A program made the position numbers and the translations under genes. Of a DNA stretch of 64,000 nt, positions 7,708 to 15,402 are shown one piece after another. Position 1 is the stretch's first letter, and each line of letters begins with the position of its first letter. Source of the DNA: Jidongwangia harbinensis (GTDB lineage: Bacteria; Actinomycetota; Actinomycetes; Mycobacteriales; Micromonosporaceae); assembly GCF_020216025.1 (NCBI RefSeq), contig NZ_JAIWNC010000006.1, positions 186,001-250,000 of the forward strand. Direction: 5' to 3'. The notes below the pieces were generated by a model, which saw only the letters and a program-made list of their open reading frames with translations, did not search any database and was not told the origin of the DNA.

Positions 7708-8655
7708 CTACAGGTCGTCGGTGAAGGTGGCCCGCCCGCCGCGGGTGGCGTCGGCCTTCAGACGGTCCTTGGCGGTCCCGTCGCCGTACAGGCTCCAGCG
7801 CCAGAAGTCGGTCGTGGTGGTGATCACCGGGCCGAAGTCCTTGGTGATCGCCACGTGGCCGCCCTCGGTGACCGCCATCATGGCGCGCGGCCAGGGCACG
7901 GCCCGGTACGCGGCGAGGCCGTCGGCGTACCGCACGGTCTTGTCCCGTTTGCCGTGCACGAACAGCAGCGGCGCGGCCGGACCGGTGAACGGCGCCGGCA
8001 GCACCCGCCGGCCGGACAGGACGATGCCGGCGATCAGCCGTGGGTCCCGGGCGCCGCTGAACATGCCGATGGTGGTGATGCCGCCCGCCGAGTGCCCGGC
8101 CGCCCCGATCCGGGCCGGGGCGATCCGGCCGCGCAGGTCGCCGTCGGTCTCGTTGAGCGCCAGCATCCGGGTGATCACCTCGGAGGCGTCCGCCGGCTGG
8201 TTGATCACGTCCAGTGCGTCGAAGTCCCTCGCCCGGTACGAGGTGTGCGGGAACGCCGGGGCGGCGACCACGAAACCGGCGCGGGCCCAGGACCGGAGTA
8301 CCGAGGCGTAGGCGGCGGGTTCCGAGGTGAGGCCGTGACTGAACACGACGAGCGGGAACGGGCCGTCGCCGTCGGCCGGGTACCACACCGTGGTGGTCAG
8401 CGGGCGGTCCGGACCGCGGTGGAACCGCAGGGTCCGCACCTCGACCTGGAAGCGGGTGGTGGGCGCGGTCCCGGCGGCGGGCAGGCCCTTCGGGGCGCCG
8501 CCGGCGGACGGCGGGGCGGGCGCGGGCGACGGCGCGGGCGACCGGGGTCCGGCCGTGGGGGAGTCGGCGGCCGGAGGCTGGTCCGCGGAACAGGCGTTGA
8601 GCAGCCCGGCCACGCTCAGGGCGACGATCGCCAGCGCGGCGGTACGGCGTCTCAT
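7708..8655 (-). CDS. Lipoprotein alpha/beta-hydrolase (dienelactone hydrolase-like)
   Basis: 315 residues. A lipoprotein signal ends in LLNAC with C22 as the acylation site, then a Ser/Pro/Ala-rich linker to about 60. The hydrolase core has VVFSHGLTS (oxyanion loop), the nucleophile elbow GHSAGG, FVHGKRDKTV (acid) and EGGHVAI (His). It would act outside the membrane on an unknown ester, polyester or lactone. It overlaps the upstream paralogue by ATGA (8652-8655), so the two are co-translated. Relatedness extends over the whole catalytic domain. Confidence 0.87.
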   Translation of the reverse strand: MRRRTAALAIVALSVAGLLNACSADQPPAADSPTAGPRSPAPSPAPAPPSAGGAPKGLPAAGTAPTTRFQVEVRTLRFHRGPDRPLTTTVWYPADGDGPFPLVVFSHGLTSEPAAYASVLRSWARAGFVVAAPAFPHTSYRARDFDALDVINQPADASEVITRMLALNETDGDLRGRIAPARIGAAGHSAGGITTIGMFSGARDPRLIAGIVLSGRRVLPAPFTGPAAPLLFVHGKRDKTVRYADGLAAYRAVPWPRAMMAVTEGGHVAITKDFGPVITTTTDFWRWSLYGDGTAKDRLKADATRGGRATFTDDL

Positions 8656-9665
8656 GCACCCATTGTGCCGGGCACCGGGAGGTCGCTCGGCGGTAGTCGG
8701 CGGCCGGCCCGCTGATCGCCGGTGAGCGTCCACCGGAGGAAGTCGGTGACCAGAGCGATCACCTGGGGGTAGCCGCGCTTGCCGGGCAGCAGGAAGTGCC
8801 CGTGCGAGGCGCCGGGCAGCCGGACGAACGACTTCGGCCACGGCACCCGCCCGAACGCCGCGCGGCCCCGGGCGATCGGCACCACCGGGTCCGCGTCGCC
8901 GTGCAGGAACAGCATCGTGGCGCTCGGCCCGGCGAACGCACCGGGGGCCTGCCACCCGGCCAGGACCGCACCGGCCCGCAGCCGCGCGTCATGACCGGCG
9001 GTGAACAGCCCGGTCGTGGTGTAGCCGCCGGCCGAGTGGCCGACCGCGGCCACCCGGTCGCCGTCGATCCGGCCGCGCAGCGGGTCGCCCCGCCGGGTGT
9101 CGAGGCGGCGGACCTGCGCGATGACGTACGCCGCGTCGGCCGGCTGGTGCACGATGTCGGCGCGGCGGTACGGCCGTGCGCCGGCGCTGGTGTGCGGGTA
9201 GGCCGGAAGCGCGACCACGAAGCCGGCCGACGCCCAGGCGGCGGCCACCGGGGTGTACCGCTCGGGTGAGCCGTGCAGGCCGTGGCTGAACAGCACGAGC
9301 GGGAACCGGCCGCGGGCCGGGCGGGTGTTGCGCAGCGGCGGGTCACCGGCCTCGGCGGCGGGAGGCGCGGTACGCGGATAGAGCAGCACCGTGCGCAGCG
9401 GCCGGTCCGGTCCGCGCGCCAGCCGCAGCTCCCGCAGCCCGACCGCGTAGCGGCGCGGCCGCGCCTCCGGCTCGGGCCGCGCTTCGGGCCGCGCTTCGGG
9501 TCGCAGCCGCGGCGCGGGTGATTCCGGCGCTGGTGTTCCACTGGAGCGCTCCAGTGGAACACCAGCGTCGTGCACCGCCACCCGGGACCGCTCCGACACG
9601 CACGCGGTCGCCGGCAGCGTCACCACAAGAGCCACCGCCGCCACGGTGAAGGTCATTCGCCCCAT
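8652..9665 (-). CDS. Lipoprotein alpha/beta-hydrolase, paralogue with inserted palindrome
   Basis: 337 residues, first gene of a two-gene operon with the similar hydrolase at 7708-8655. The lipobox LPATAC gives C22. Residues 33-46 (D-A-G-V-P-L-E-R-S-S-G-T-P-A) are encoded by a 40-nt palindrome that also occurs after the malic enzyme gene, and a Pro/Glu/Arg-rich linker with repeats follows to about residue 70. The core has VLFSHGLHGSP, GHSAGGYTTTG, FLHGDADPVVP and GASHGHF, giving a complete Ser-Asp-His triad. The insertion lies between anchor and enzyme, where extra length should be tolerated. Confidence 0.87.
   Translation of the reverse strand: MGRMTFTVAAVALVVTLPATACVSERSRVAVHDAGVPLERSSGTPAPESPAPRLRPEARPEARPEPEARPRRYAVGLRELRLARGPDRPLRTVLLYPRTAPPAAEAGDPPLRNTRPARGRFPLVLFSHGLHGSPERYTPVAAAWASAGFVVALPAYPHTSAGARPYRRADIVHQPADAAYVIAQVRRLDTRRGDPLRGRIDGDRVAAVGHSAGGYTTTGLFTAGHDARLRAGAVLAGWQAPGAFAGPSATMLFLHGDADPVVPIARGRAAFGRVPWPKSFVRLPGASHGHFLLPGKRGYPQVIALVTDFLRWTLTGDQRAGRRLPPSDLPVPGTMGA
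9528..9567. repeat. Perfect 40-nt palindrome, copy 2, inside a coding region
   Basis: The same core as at 6683-6726, with one symmetrical base-pair change in the arms (CTGG/CCAG in place of CCGG/CCGG), which keeps the palindrome. It is read in frame as residues 33-46 of the lipoprotein hydrolase. A compensated change in both arms suggests selection on, or copying of, the folded form. Confidence 0.85.
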
Positions 9666-9788
9666 GATTCCGACGGTAGGGCGGACACTCCCACGATGGA
9701 GTGAATTCCGCAGTCTCGAGACGTCTGGGCTGGTAGGCGCTATGGGCGGGAGTCGCCGGGGGTGCGCGGCTTCGCTATGGTCGTGCGC

Positions 9789-9950
9789 ATGTCTGACAAC
9801 TCCGTGGACCCGAGCGGCAACACCGAGGCGTTCCGCGCCTTCACCAGTTCCCCGGCGGAGCCGGCCGCCGCGTCGAAGACACCGCTGATTCTCGGCGGCG
9901 TCGTTCTCGCCGTGGTCGTGCTCGCGGTCATCGCCTGGCTGGCCCTGTAA
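9789..9950 (+). CDS. Small single-pass membrane protein
   Basis: 53 residues from ATG at 9789; a longer in-frame reading from 9762 lacks a better start. Residues 1-29 are polar (MSDNSVDPSGNTEAF) and 30-53 form one hydrophobic helix ending at the C-terminus, consistent with a tail-anchored or signal-anchored peptide. No family recognised. It lies in a 290-bp gap between the divergent hydrolase operon and ackA, in good codon context. Confidence 0.6.
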   Translation: MSDNSVDPSGNTEAFRAFTSSPAEPAAASKTPLILGGVVLAVVVLAVIAWLAL

Positions 9951-9956
9951 CCCGTC

Positions 9957-11060
9957 TCACGCGATCGCGGTGCGGGTCTGTTCGGCGATCTCCAGTTCCT
10001 CGTCGGTCGGCACCACGCAGACCGCGACCCGGCCGCCGTCCGGCGAGATGATCTTCTCGCCGCGCTCGTTGCGGTCCGGGTCGATCTCGATGCCCAGGGC
10101 GGACAGCCCGGACAGCGACACGGCCCGGACCTCCGGTGAGTGCTCGCCGACACCGGCGGTGAACGTGACGGCGTCGACCCGGCCCAGCACGGCGTAGTAG
10201 GCGCCCACGTACTCGCGGATCCGCCGGCAGTAGACGTCGAACGCCAGCGTGGCCGCCGGGTCGCCGGCCGACCAGCGTTCCTGCACCGTACGCATGTCGT
10301 TGGCGCCGGCCAGCCCCTGCAGCCCGGCGCCCCGGGTCAGCGACGTCTCGATCTCGTCGATCGACATCCCGGCCTCCCGGTGCAGGTGGAAGACCACGGT
10401 GGGGTCGATGTCGCCGCTGCGGGTGCCCATCACCAGGCCGCCCTGCGGTGACATCCCCATCGACGTGGCCACGCTGCGGCCGCCCTGGACCGCGCAGGCG
10501 CTGGCGCCGTTGCCCAGGTGCAGGGTGATCACGTTGGTCTCGCCGACCGGCCGGCCCAGCAGGCGGGCGGTCTGCCGGGACACGTACGCGTGCGAGGTGC
10601 CGTGGAACCCGTACCGCTGGATCTGCCATCGCCGGGCCAGCTCGGCGTCGATCGCCCAGACCGCGCCCTCCGGCGGGATCGACGCGTGGAACGCGGTGTC
10701 GAACACCGCCACCTGCGGGAGGTCCGGCAGCAGGCCGCGGGCCACCGCGATACCGGTCAGCGCGGCCGGGTTGTGCAGCGGCGCCAGCGGCACCAGACGC
10801 TCCACCGCGGCCACCAGGTCGTCGTCGACGACGGTCGCCTTCTCGAAGTCGCTGCCGCCGTGCACCACCCGGTGCCCGACCGCGGCCAGCCCGGACAGGT
10901 CGACGGAATCCATGATCTGCCGCAGCGCCGCGCCGTGGTCGGCGGCGTCACCGTCCGCCTCGCCGATCCGCTCGATCAGCCCCTTCGCGACCGTGTCGGC
11001 GCCGTCGAACAGGCGGTACTTGACCGACGACGAGCCGGTGTTGAGGACGAGGATCTTCAT
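9957..11060 (-). CDS. ackA: Acetate kinase
   Basis: 367 residues; interconverts acetyl phosphate and acetate with ADP/ATP. Signatures include VLNTGSSSVKY at the N-terminus, GHRVVHGG, FDTAFHASIP, the second signature YGFHGTSHAYVS and GTRSGDIDP. It is some 30 residues shorter than many homologues, from reduced loops rather than a missing end. Its ATG overlaps the TGA of pta (ATGA at 11057-11060), giving the common pta-ackA operon for acetate overflow and acetyl-phosphate formation. Confidence 0.95.
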   Translation of the reverse strand: MKILVLNTGSSSVKYRLFDGADTVAKGLIERIGEADGDAADHGAALRQIMDSVDLSGLAAVGHRVVHGGSDFEKATVVDDDLVAAVERLVPLAPLHNPAALTGIAVARGLLPDLPQVAVFDTAFHASIPPEGAVWAIDAELARRWQIQRYGFHGTSHAYVSRQTARLLGRPVGETNVITLHLGNGASACAVQGGRSVATSMGMSPQGGLVMGTRSGDIDPTVVFHLHREAGMSIDEIETSLTRGAGLQGLAGANDMRTVQERWSAGDPAATLAFDVYCRRIREYVGAYYAVLGRVDAVTFTAGVGEHSPEVRAVSLSGLSALGIEIDPDRNERGEKIISPDGGRVAVCVVPTDEELEIAEQTRTAIA

Positions 11061-13126
11061 ACCGCCGCCTGGATCGCCGTGATCGCCACCGTGTTGACGA
11101 TGTCCTTGACCGTCGCGCCGCGGGACAGGTCGTTCACCGGGCGCCGCAGGCCCTGCATGACCGGCCCGACCGCGACCGCGTTCGCCGACCGCTGCACCGC
11201 CTTGTACGTGTTGTTGCCGGTGTTGAGGTCCGGGAACACGAACACCGTGGCCTTGCCGGCGACCGTGCTCTCCGGCAGTTTCGTGGCCGCCACCGCCGGG
11301 TCGATCGCCGCGTCGTACTGGATGGGACCCTCCACCGGCAGGTCCGGCCGGCGTTCCCGGACCAGCGCGGTGGCCGCCGCGACCTTCTCCACGTCGGCAC
11401 CGGCGCCGGAACTGCCGGTGGAATAGGACAGCATCGCGATCCGCGGTTCGATGCCGAACGCCGCCGCGGTGTGCGCCGAGGAGATCGCGATGTCGGCGAG
11501 CTGGGCGGCGTCCGGGTCCGGGTTCACCGCGCAGTCGCCGTACACCAGCACCCGGTCGGCCAGCAGCATGAAGAACACGCTCGACGCCACGGACACCTCG
11601 GGCACCGTCTTGATGATCTCGAACGCGGGCCGGATGGTCGCCGCGGTGGTGTGGGTGGCCCCGGACACCATGCCGTCGGCCAGGCCGGAGGACACCATCA
11701 GGGTGCCGAAGTAGTTCACGTCGCGCACCACGTCGTACGCCAGGTCCAGCGTCACGCCGCGGTGCCGGCGCAGGTCCGCGTACCGCTCCGCGAACGTGTC
11801 CCGCCAGCTGCTGGTCTCCGGGTGCACCAGCCGGGCGGCGCCGAGGTCCACGCCCAGCTCGCGGGCCCGGCGGTTGATCTCCGCCGGGTCGCCGAGCAGG
11901 GTCAGGTCGGCGACGCCGCGCCGCAGCAGCGTCTCGGTGGCCCGCAGGATGCGCTCGTCGGTGCCCTCCGGCAGCACCAGATGCCGCCGGTCGGTGCGGG
12001 CCCGGTCGATCAGGTCGTTCTCGAACATCAGCGGGGTCACCCGGCTGGACCGCGCCACCTCCAGCGCCCGGGACAGCTCCGCGGTGTCCACGTGCTTCTC
12101 GAAGACGCCCAGCGCCGCGTCGACCTTGCGCGGGGTGGCGGGGCTGAGCCGGGCCGCGATCCGGCCGGCCGCCGAGATGGTGTGGTAGCTGTCGCTCCGC
12201 ACGACCAGCATGGCCAGGCCGGTGTTCAGCCGCTCGATGACCCGGACCACCCGGGGATCCGGCAGCTCGCCGAGCGTCAGCACCAGGCCGGCCAGCGTGA
12301 CGTTGCCGGCCGCGTGCGCCGCGCTGGCCGCCACCAGCAGGTCGGCCCGGTCGCCCGGGGTGATCAGCAGCGCGCCGTCGGTCAGGTGGTCCAGCAGCGC
12401 GGGCACGTGCGCCGCCCCGACGACGTAGTCCAGCACGTCCCGGTCCAGCGCCGCCTCGCCGCCGGCCAGCACCTCGGCGTCCAGCGCCGCGGCCACCTCG
12501 GCCACGGTGGGCGCGGCCAGCGCCGCCACCTCCGGCAGCGCCCAGACCGGCACCGGCAGGCCGGCCGGGACGTCGACGCCGTCCGGCACCCGGTTGGCGA
12601 TCACCGCGGGCACGGTCGCGCCCAGATCGACGATCGAGTGGTACGCGCTGCGCGCGGCCGAGTTCAACGTCGCCGAGGTACGCCCCTCGCCGCTCACCAC
12701 GGGCAGGACGACGCTGCCGAACTCGGTCGCCAGCCGGGCGTTGAAGGCCAGCTCGCGCGGCATCTCCTCGCCGCCGTCCTCGTGCTGGGAGTCGGCGAAG
12801 TCGCTGCCGACCACCACCACCGCGGCGCAGCGCCGTTCCACCTCGCGGTAGCGCTCCACGATCCGGGAGATCAGCTCCTCCCGCCGCCCGTCGGCGACCA
12901 GCGCGGACGCCTCGGCGGCGGTGACGCCGTACGACTCGGCGTACCCGGCCATCACCGGATAGCGGGTGGTGAGCAGCGTCAGCAACGGATCGTCGGTGGC
13001 GCCGGCGAGCGGCCGGAACACCCCGATCCGGGCCACCTGCCGGGAGAGCAACTCGACCAGGCCGAGAGCGACCGTTCCTTTGCCGACACCGGGACCGAGC
13101 CCGGCGACGTACACACTGCGCGCCAC
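11057..13126 (-). CDS. pta: Phosphate acetyltransferase, long form
   Basis: 689 residues, the three-domain form. Residues 1-200 are a P-loop NTPase-like region (GLGPGVGKGT near 10-19), 200-350 a DRTGG-type domain, and from about 365 the catalytic PTA_PTB domain with RRHLVLPEGTDERIL, the SGATHTTAATIRP segment and MLSYSTGSSGAG. It exchanges CoA for phosphate on acetyl-CoA. The long form usually has regulatory N-terminal domains. It is first in the operon with ackA. The start ATG at 13126 gives the expected MARSVYVAG beginning. Confidence 0.94.
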   Translation of the reverse strand: MARSVYVAGLGPGVGKGTVALGLVELLSRQVARIGVFRPLAGATDDPLLTLLTTRYPVMAGYAESYGVTAAEASALVADGRREELISRIVERYREVERRCAAVVVVGSDFADSQHEDGGEEMPRELAFNARLATEFGSVVLPVVSGEGRTSATLNSAARSAYHSIVDLGATVPAVIANRVPDGVDVPAGLPVPVWALPEVAALAAPTVAEVAAALDAEVLAGGEAALDRDVLDYVVGAAHVPALLDHLTDGALLITPGDRADLLVAASAAHAAGNVTLAGLVLTLGELPDPRVVRVIERLNTGLAMLVVRSDSYHTISAAGRIAARLSPATPRKVDAALGVFEKHVDTAELSRALEVARSSRVTPLMFENDLIDRARTDRRHLVLPEGTDERILRATETLLRRGVADLTLLGDPAEINRRARELGVDLGAARLVHPETSSWRDTFAERYADLRRHRGVTLDLAYDVVRDVNYFGTLMVSSGLADGMVSGATHTTAATIRPAFEIIKTVPEVSVASSVFFMLLADRVLVYGDCAVNPDPDAAQLADIAISSAHTAAAFGIEPRIAMLSYSTGSSGAGADVEKVAAATALVRERRPDLPVEGPIQYDAAIDPAVAATKLPESTVAGKATVFVFPDLNTGNNTYKAVQRSANAVAVGPVMQGLRRPVNDLSRGATVKDIVNTVAITAIQAAV

Positions 13127-13130
13127 GGCT

Positions 13131-14555
13131 TCAACGTACCCAAGATCGGTCGCCGTGATAGGGCCGAACGGCCGTGGCGGTCAGAGCAGCCGCCCGAGGT
13201 AGGCGTCCGGCCCGGCGAGGAACCGCCGCCAGTGCGCCACGATCTCCAGCTCGCTCCACAGCGTCCGGCGGATGCCATGATCGCCGAGTTCCAGGATGGT
13301 GGCGCCGGGCAGGGCGGTCAGCAGCGGCGAGTGCGTCGCCACCACCACCTGGGCGCCGGCGCCGCGCAGCACGTCCAGGCGGGCCAGCAGACTCAGCGTG
13401 GAGGTGAAGGACAACGGTCCCTCGGGCTCGTCCATCAGATAGAACCCGTACCCGGTGAACCTGCTCTCCAGCAGCTCCAGGAACCCTTCGCCGTGGCTGC
13501 TCTCGTGGAACGCACCCGGGTCGCCGACGTTGTCCTGCAGGTAGGTGTACAGCCCGTGCATGGTCTCGGCCCGCAGGAAGTAGGCGTTCGCTCGCCGCCC
13601 CGGCGTGCGGATTACCCGCAACATGCCGCCGAGCGGCGATTCGGTCTCCCGGGTACGGTGCCGGGCGCTGCGTGAGCCGCCTTCCACATTCAGTCCGTAC
13701 GCCCCGGCGAGCGCCTCGACCAGCGTCGACTTGCCGGACCCGTTCTCGCCGACCAGGAACGTCACCCCGGCCGGAATGTTGAGTCCCCGCTCCAGCACGG
13801 CGGCCACAGCCGGGATCTGCGCCCACCACGCCGACTTGTCGACCTCGACGCCGTGGTCCAGTTCCACCCGGCGCACCGGCCGGCGCTCGCCGATCGTTCC
13901 CACCCGGCCGACGGTAGCCGGACCGAGCCACGGTGCGAGGGCTCGCGCTGTGGAGCTGGCCGGCAACCACGGCGATCGGCACCACGCCACGCGACCGGCG
14001 GCTCCGGCCGGTGGGCGATGCGGCAATACCACCGTCAGCCGAAGTCGGCGCCTGGCCAGGGGCCGGGCCAAGACTGCCGCCATGTCGCGAGCGGCGGGCT
14101 GTGTCGCGGGCAGCGGCTGTGTCGCGGGCTGTGGGTGTGTCGCGGGCTGTGGGTGTGTCGCGGGTAGCGGCTGTGTCGCGGGCTGTGGGTGTGTCGCGGG
14201 TAGCGGCTGTGTCGCGGGCTGTGGGTGTGTCGCGGGCGGTGACTGTCTGGCGGGTTGCCGCGGTGTCCAGCGCTGCCGGCGGTGAGACGACGCCGTTCGG
14301 CGGTGGTGCAAGCGGGGTCGCGGTCGCCGTTCGGGGGCGCGTCCGGTCGCTTCTGGCTGCGGGTGCGGTCGGCGACACGGCGCCGCCCAGCCGTATGCGA
14401 CGCATTTTGGCGGCATGGCGGCTTTGCAGACCCCAGGCCCGGCGCCGCTCGTGGGCGCGGCGGAATTCTTCACGGAATTCCGAATGATTGCGTGCGGCAG
14501 TCCGGTCGCGAAGCTTGCTGATTTCGGTCCGACTGAACAATGCCAACTGCCCCAT
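13131..14555 (-). CDS. Hypothetical protein with conserved-looking N-terminus; true 3' end uncertain
   Basis: From ATG at 14555 the frame begins MGQLALFSRTEISKLRDRTA and continues with a charged helix (EFRREFRRAHERRRAWGLQ), which resembles N-termini of uncharacterised Micromonosporaceae proteins. After about residue 65 it becomes low-complexity, including a run of A/T-R-D-T-P/A-T-like hexapeptides encoded by 18-bp repeats (14083-14262). The frame then has no stop until 13131, running through the whole ATPase gene out of phase. That distal part is very unlikely to be native, so the original stop was probably lost by an indel in the repeats, or the protein ends by a mechanism I cannot see. Only the first 65-150 residues are credible. 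Confidence 0.4.
   Translation of the reverse strand: MGQLALFSRTEISKLRDRTAARNHSEFREEFRRAHERRRAWGLQSRHAAKMRRIRLGGAVSPTAPAARSDRTRPRTATATPLAPPPNGVVSPPAALDTAATRQTVTARDTPTARDTAATRDTPTARDTAATRDTPTARDTPTARDTAAARDTARRSRHGGSLGPAPGQAPTSADGGIAASPTGRSRRSRGVVPIAVVAGQLHSASPRTVARSGYRRPGGNDRRAPAGAPGGTGPRRRGRQVGVVGADPGCGRRAGAGTQHSGRGDVPGRRERVRQVDAGRGARRGVRTECGRRLTQRPAPYPGDRIAARRHVAGNPHAGAASERLLPAGRDHARAVHLPAGQRRRPGCVPREQPRRRVPGAAGEQVHRVRVLSDGRARGTVVLHLHAESAGPPGRAARRRRPGGGGDALAAADRPARRHHPGTRRSWHPPDAVERAGDRGALAAVPRRAGRLPRAAALTATAVRPYHGDRSWVR
13181..13903 (-). CDS. AAA-type (ABC/SMC-like) ATPase, single domain
   Basis: 240 residues from GTG at 13903, where the family-like sequence starts; the frame remains open far upstream but that part is repetitive low-complexity DNA. 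Walker A is VGENGSGKST, Walker B is YGFYLMDEPEGPLS, and the switch histidine lies in VVVATHSPLL. Such stand-alone ATPases with a short helical insertion (AAA_21/AAA_15 type) are often nuclease partners or overcoming-lysogenisation-like proteins, but no nuclease gene is adjacent. It is separated from pta by 54 bp in the same direction. Confidence 0.85.
   Translation of the reverse strand: MGTIGERRPVRRVELDHGVEVDKSAWWAQIPAVAAVLERGLNIPAGVTFLVGENGSGKSTLVEALAGAYGLNVEGGSRSARHRTRETESPLGGMLRVIRTPGRRANAYFLRAETMHGLYTYLQDNVGDPGAFHESSHGEGFLELLESRFTGYGFYLMDEPEGPLSFTSTLSLLARLDVLRGAGAQVVVATHSPLLTALPGATILELGDHGIRRTLWSELEIVAHWRRFLAGPDAYLGRLL
14083..14262. repeat. 18-bp tandem repeat array
   Basis: Ten units of 18 bp, the commonest being GTGTCGCGGGCTGTGGGT, alternating with a variant ending GCAGCGGCT or GTAGCGGCT. 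Units from 14101 to 14244 are near-identical and the edges are degenerate. The length is a multiple of three, so all frames stay open, which explains the misleadingly long reading frames on both strands here. Confidence 0.9.
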
Positions 14556-15165
14556 GCTGCAATTGTCCCGCATCCCGGAGACGGCTTGTCAGTATTCGAT
14601 CATGCCAAAATGCGATCTGCCTGTGGTCGGGGGCGGTCGGTTTCTTCGGCATTGCCACGGTGAGGAATGGCATCGGTGTCAAGGCCGGCGGGGCGCGGCG
14701 GGCGGGCGTGGGTGGGGCGCGGCGAGGCGGGGTGGGGCGCGTCGGGCGGGTGTGGGTGGGGTGCGGCGAGGTGGGGTGGGGCGCGTCGGGCGGGTGTGGG
14801 TGGGGTGCGGCGAGGTGGGGTGGGGCGCGTCGGGTGGGCGTGGTGGGGTGCGGCGAGGTGGGGTGGGGCGCGTCGGGCGGCCGTTGCGGGGTGCGGCGGG
14901 CGCGGCGCGCGGGGCGGCATGCGACCGGATCGGTGATGCGGGGCATTGCAGGACCGGGCGGATCTGCCCGCGGCGATGGCGTTGCTCTTTTGTTTGACTA
15001 TTAAACTGGCTGGCGGGTTCGGGTGGGGTTTCTTGATCCGAGCAGCGAGGGAAATCGTCGGGAAGGCGTGGAATGGCCGGTCCGGCGGAAATGTGCGGCA
15101 AACGGCGATGACCGATAAACCGTCGACTGTTTCTGCGGGGCGACAAACTCGCCGCATTGCGCTCG
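14556..15165. other. Gene-free stretch containing a G-rich minisatellite
   Basis: No credible gene on either strand. Most frames here are Pro/Arg/Gly artefacts of the repeats at 14690-14905. Bases 14930-15165 are unique sequence of lower GC with no recognised gene, a plausible promoter area for the leftward hypothetical gene or a terminator zone for the DUF6104 gene. Confidence 0.5.
14690..14905. repeat. 44-bp G-rich tandem repeat (minisatellite)
   Basis: About four to five units, with clear phases at 14731, 14775, 14819 and 14862 (periods 44, 44 and 43). A unit includes GGTGGGGCGCGTCGGGCGGG and GTGCGGCGAGGTGGGG. The + strand is extremely G-rich with many GGGG runs separated by short spacers, so intrastrand G-quadruplexes are possible. 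No coding role is apparent. Confidence 0.85.
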
Positions 15166-15342
15166 TCAGTCGTCGTCCTCGTCGTCTCGGGCCAGGAAGG
15201 TCGCGAACCGCTCGATCGCCGTCTCGAATTCCGGGTGATTGTCGACGAAGCTGCGCAGCTGCGAGCCCACCCACTCCAGCGTCACGGTTTCCTCACCGCG
15301 CCGCTCGACCAGTTCCTCAATGCCGCGATCCGTGAAGTACAT
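15166..15342 (-). CDS. DUF6104-type small conserved protein
   Basis: 58 residues starting MYFTDRGIEELVERRGEETV and ending in the acidic tail ARDDEDDD. This matches the small DUF6104 family of Streptomyces and relatives (MYFTDRGIEEL...EEVT.EWL...LREFVD.NPEFE), function unknown. It lies just downstream of the 2-oxoglutarate dehydrogenase gene in the same direction, 60 bp away, and I recall the same neighbourhood in other actinomycetes. The acidic tail and helical pattern suggest a small soluble binding protein. Confidence 0.88.
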   Translation of the reverse strand: MYFTDRGIEELVERRGEETVTLEWVGSQLRSFVDNHPEFETAIERFATFLARDDEDDD

Positions 15343-15402
15343 GCCTGAATCCTAAGCAACCGGCGTTGGGGGCGGAGAGGTCCTCCCCGCCCCCGGCAAC
15401 CG

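Noticed and set aside
5405..8659. Minus-strand frame over malic enzyme and MDR genes
   Set aside because: Low-complexity Arg/Gly/His/Pro translation with no motifs; the plus-strand genes are unambiguous.
13181..14473. N-terminally extended ATPase (430 residues)
   Set aside because: The extension is repeat-encoded low-complexity sequence; the family-like sequence starts at the GTG at 13903.
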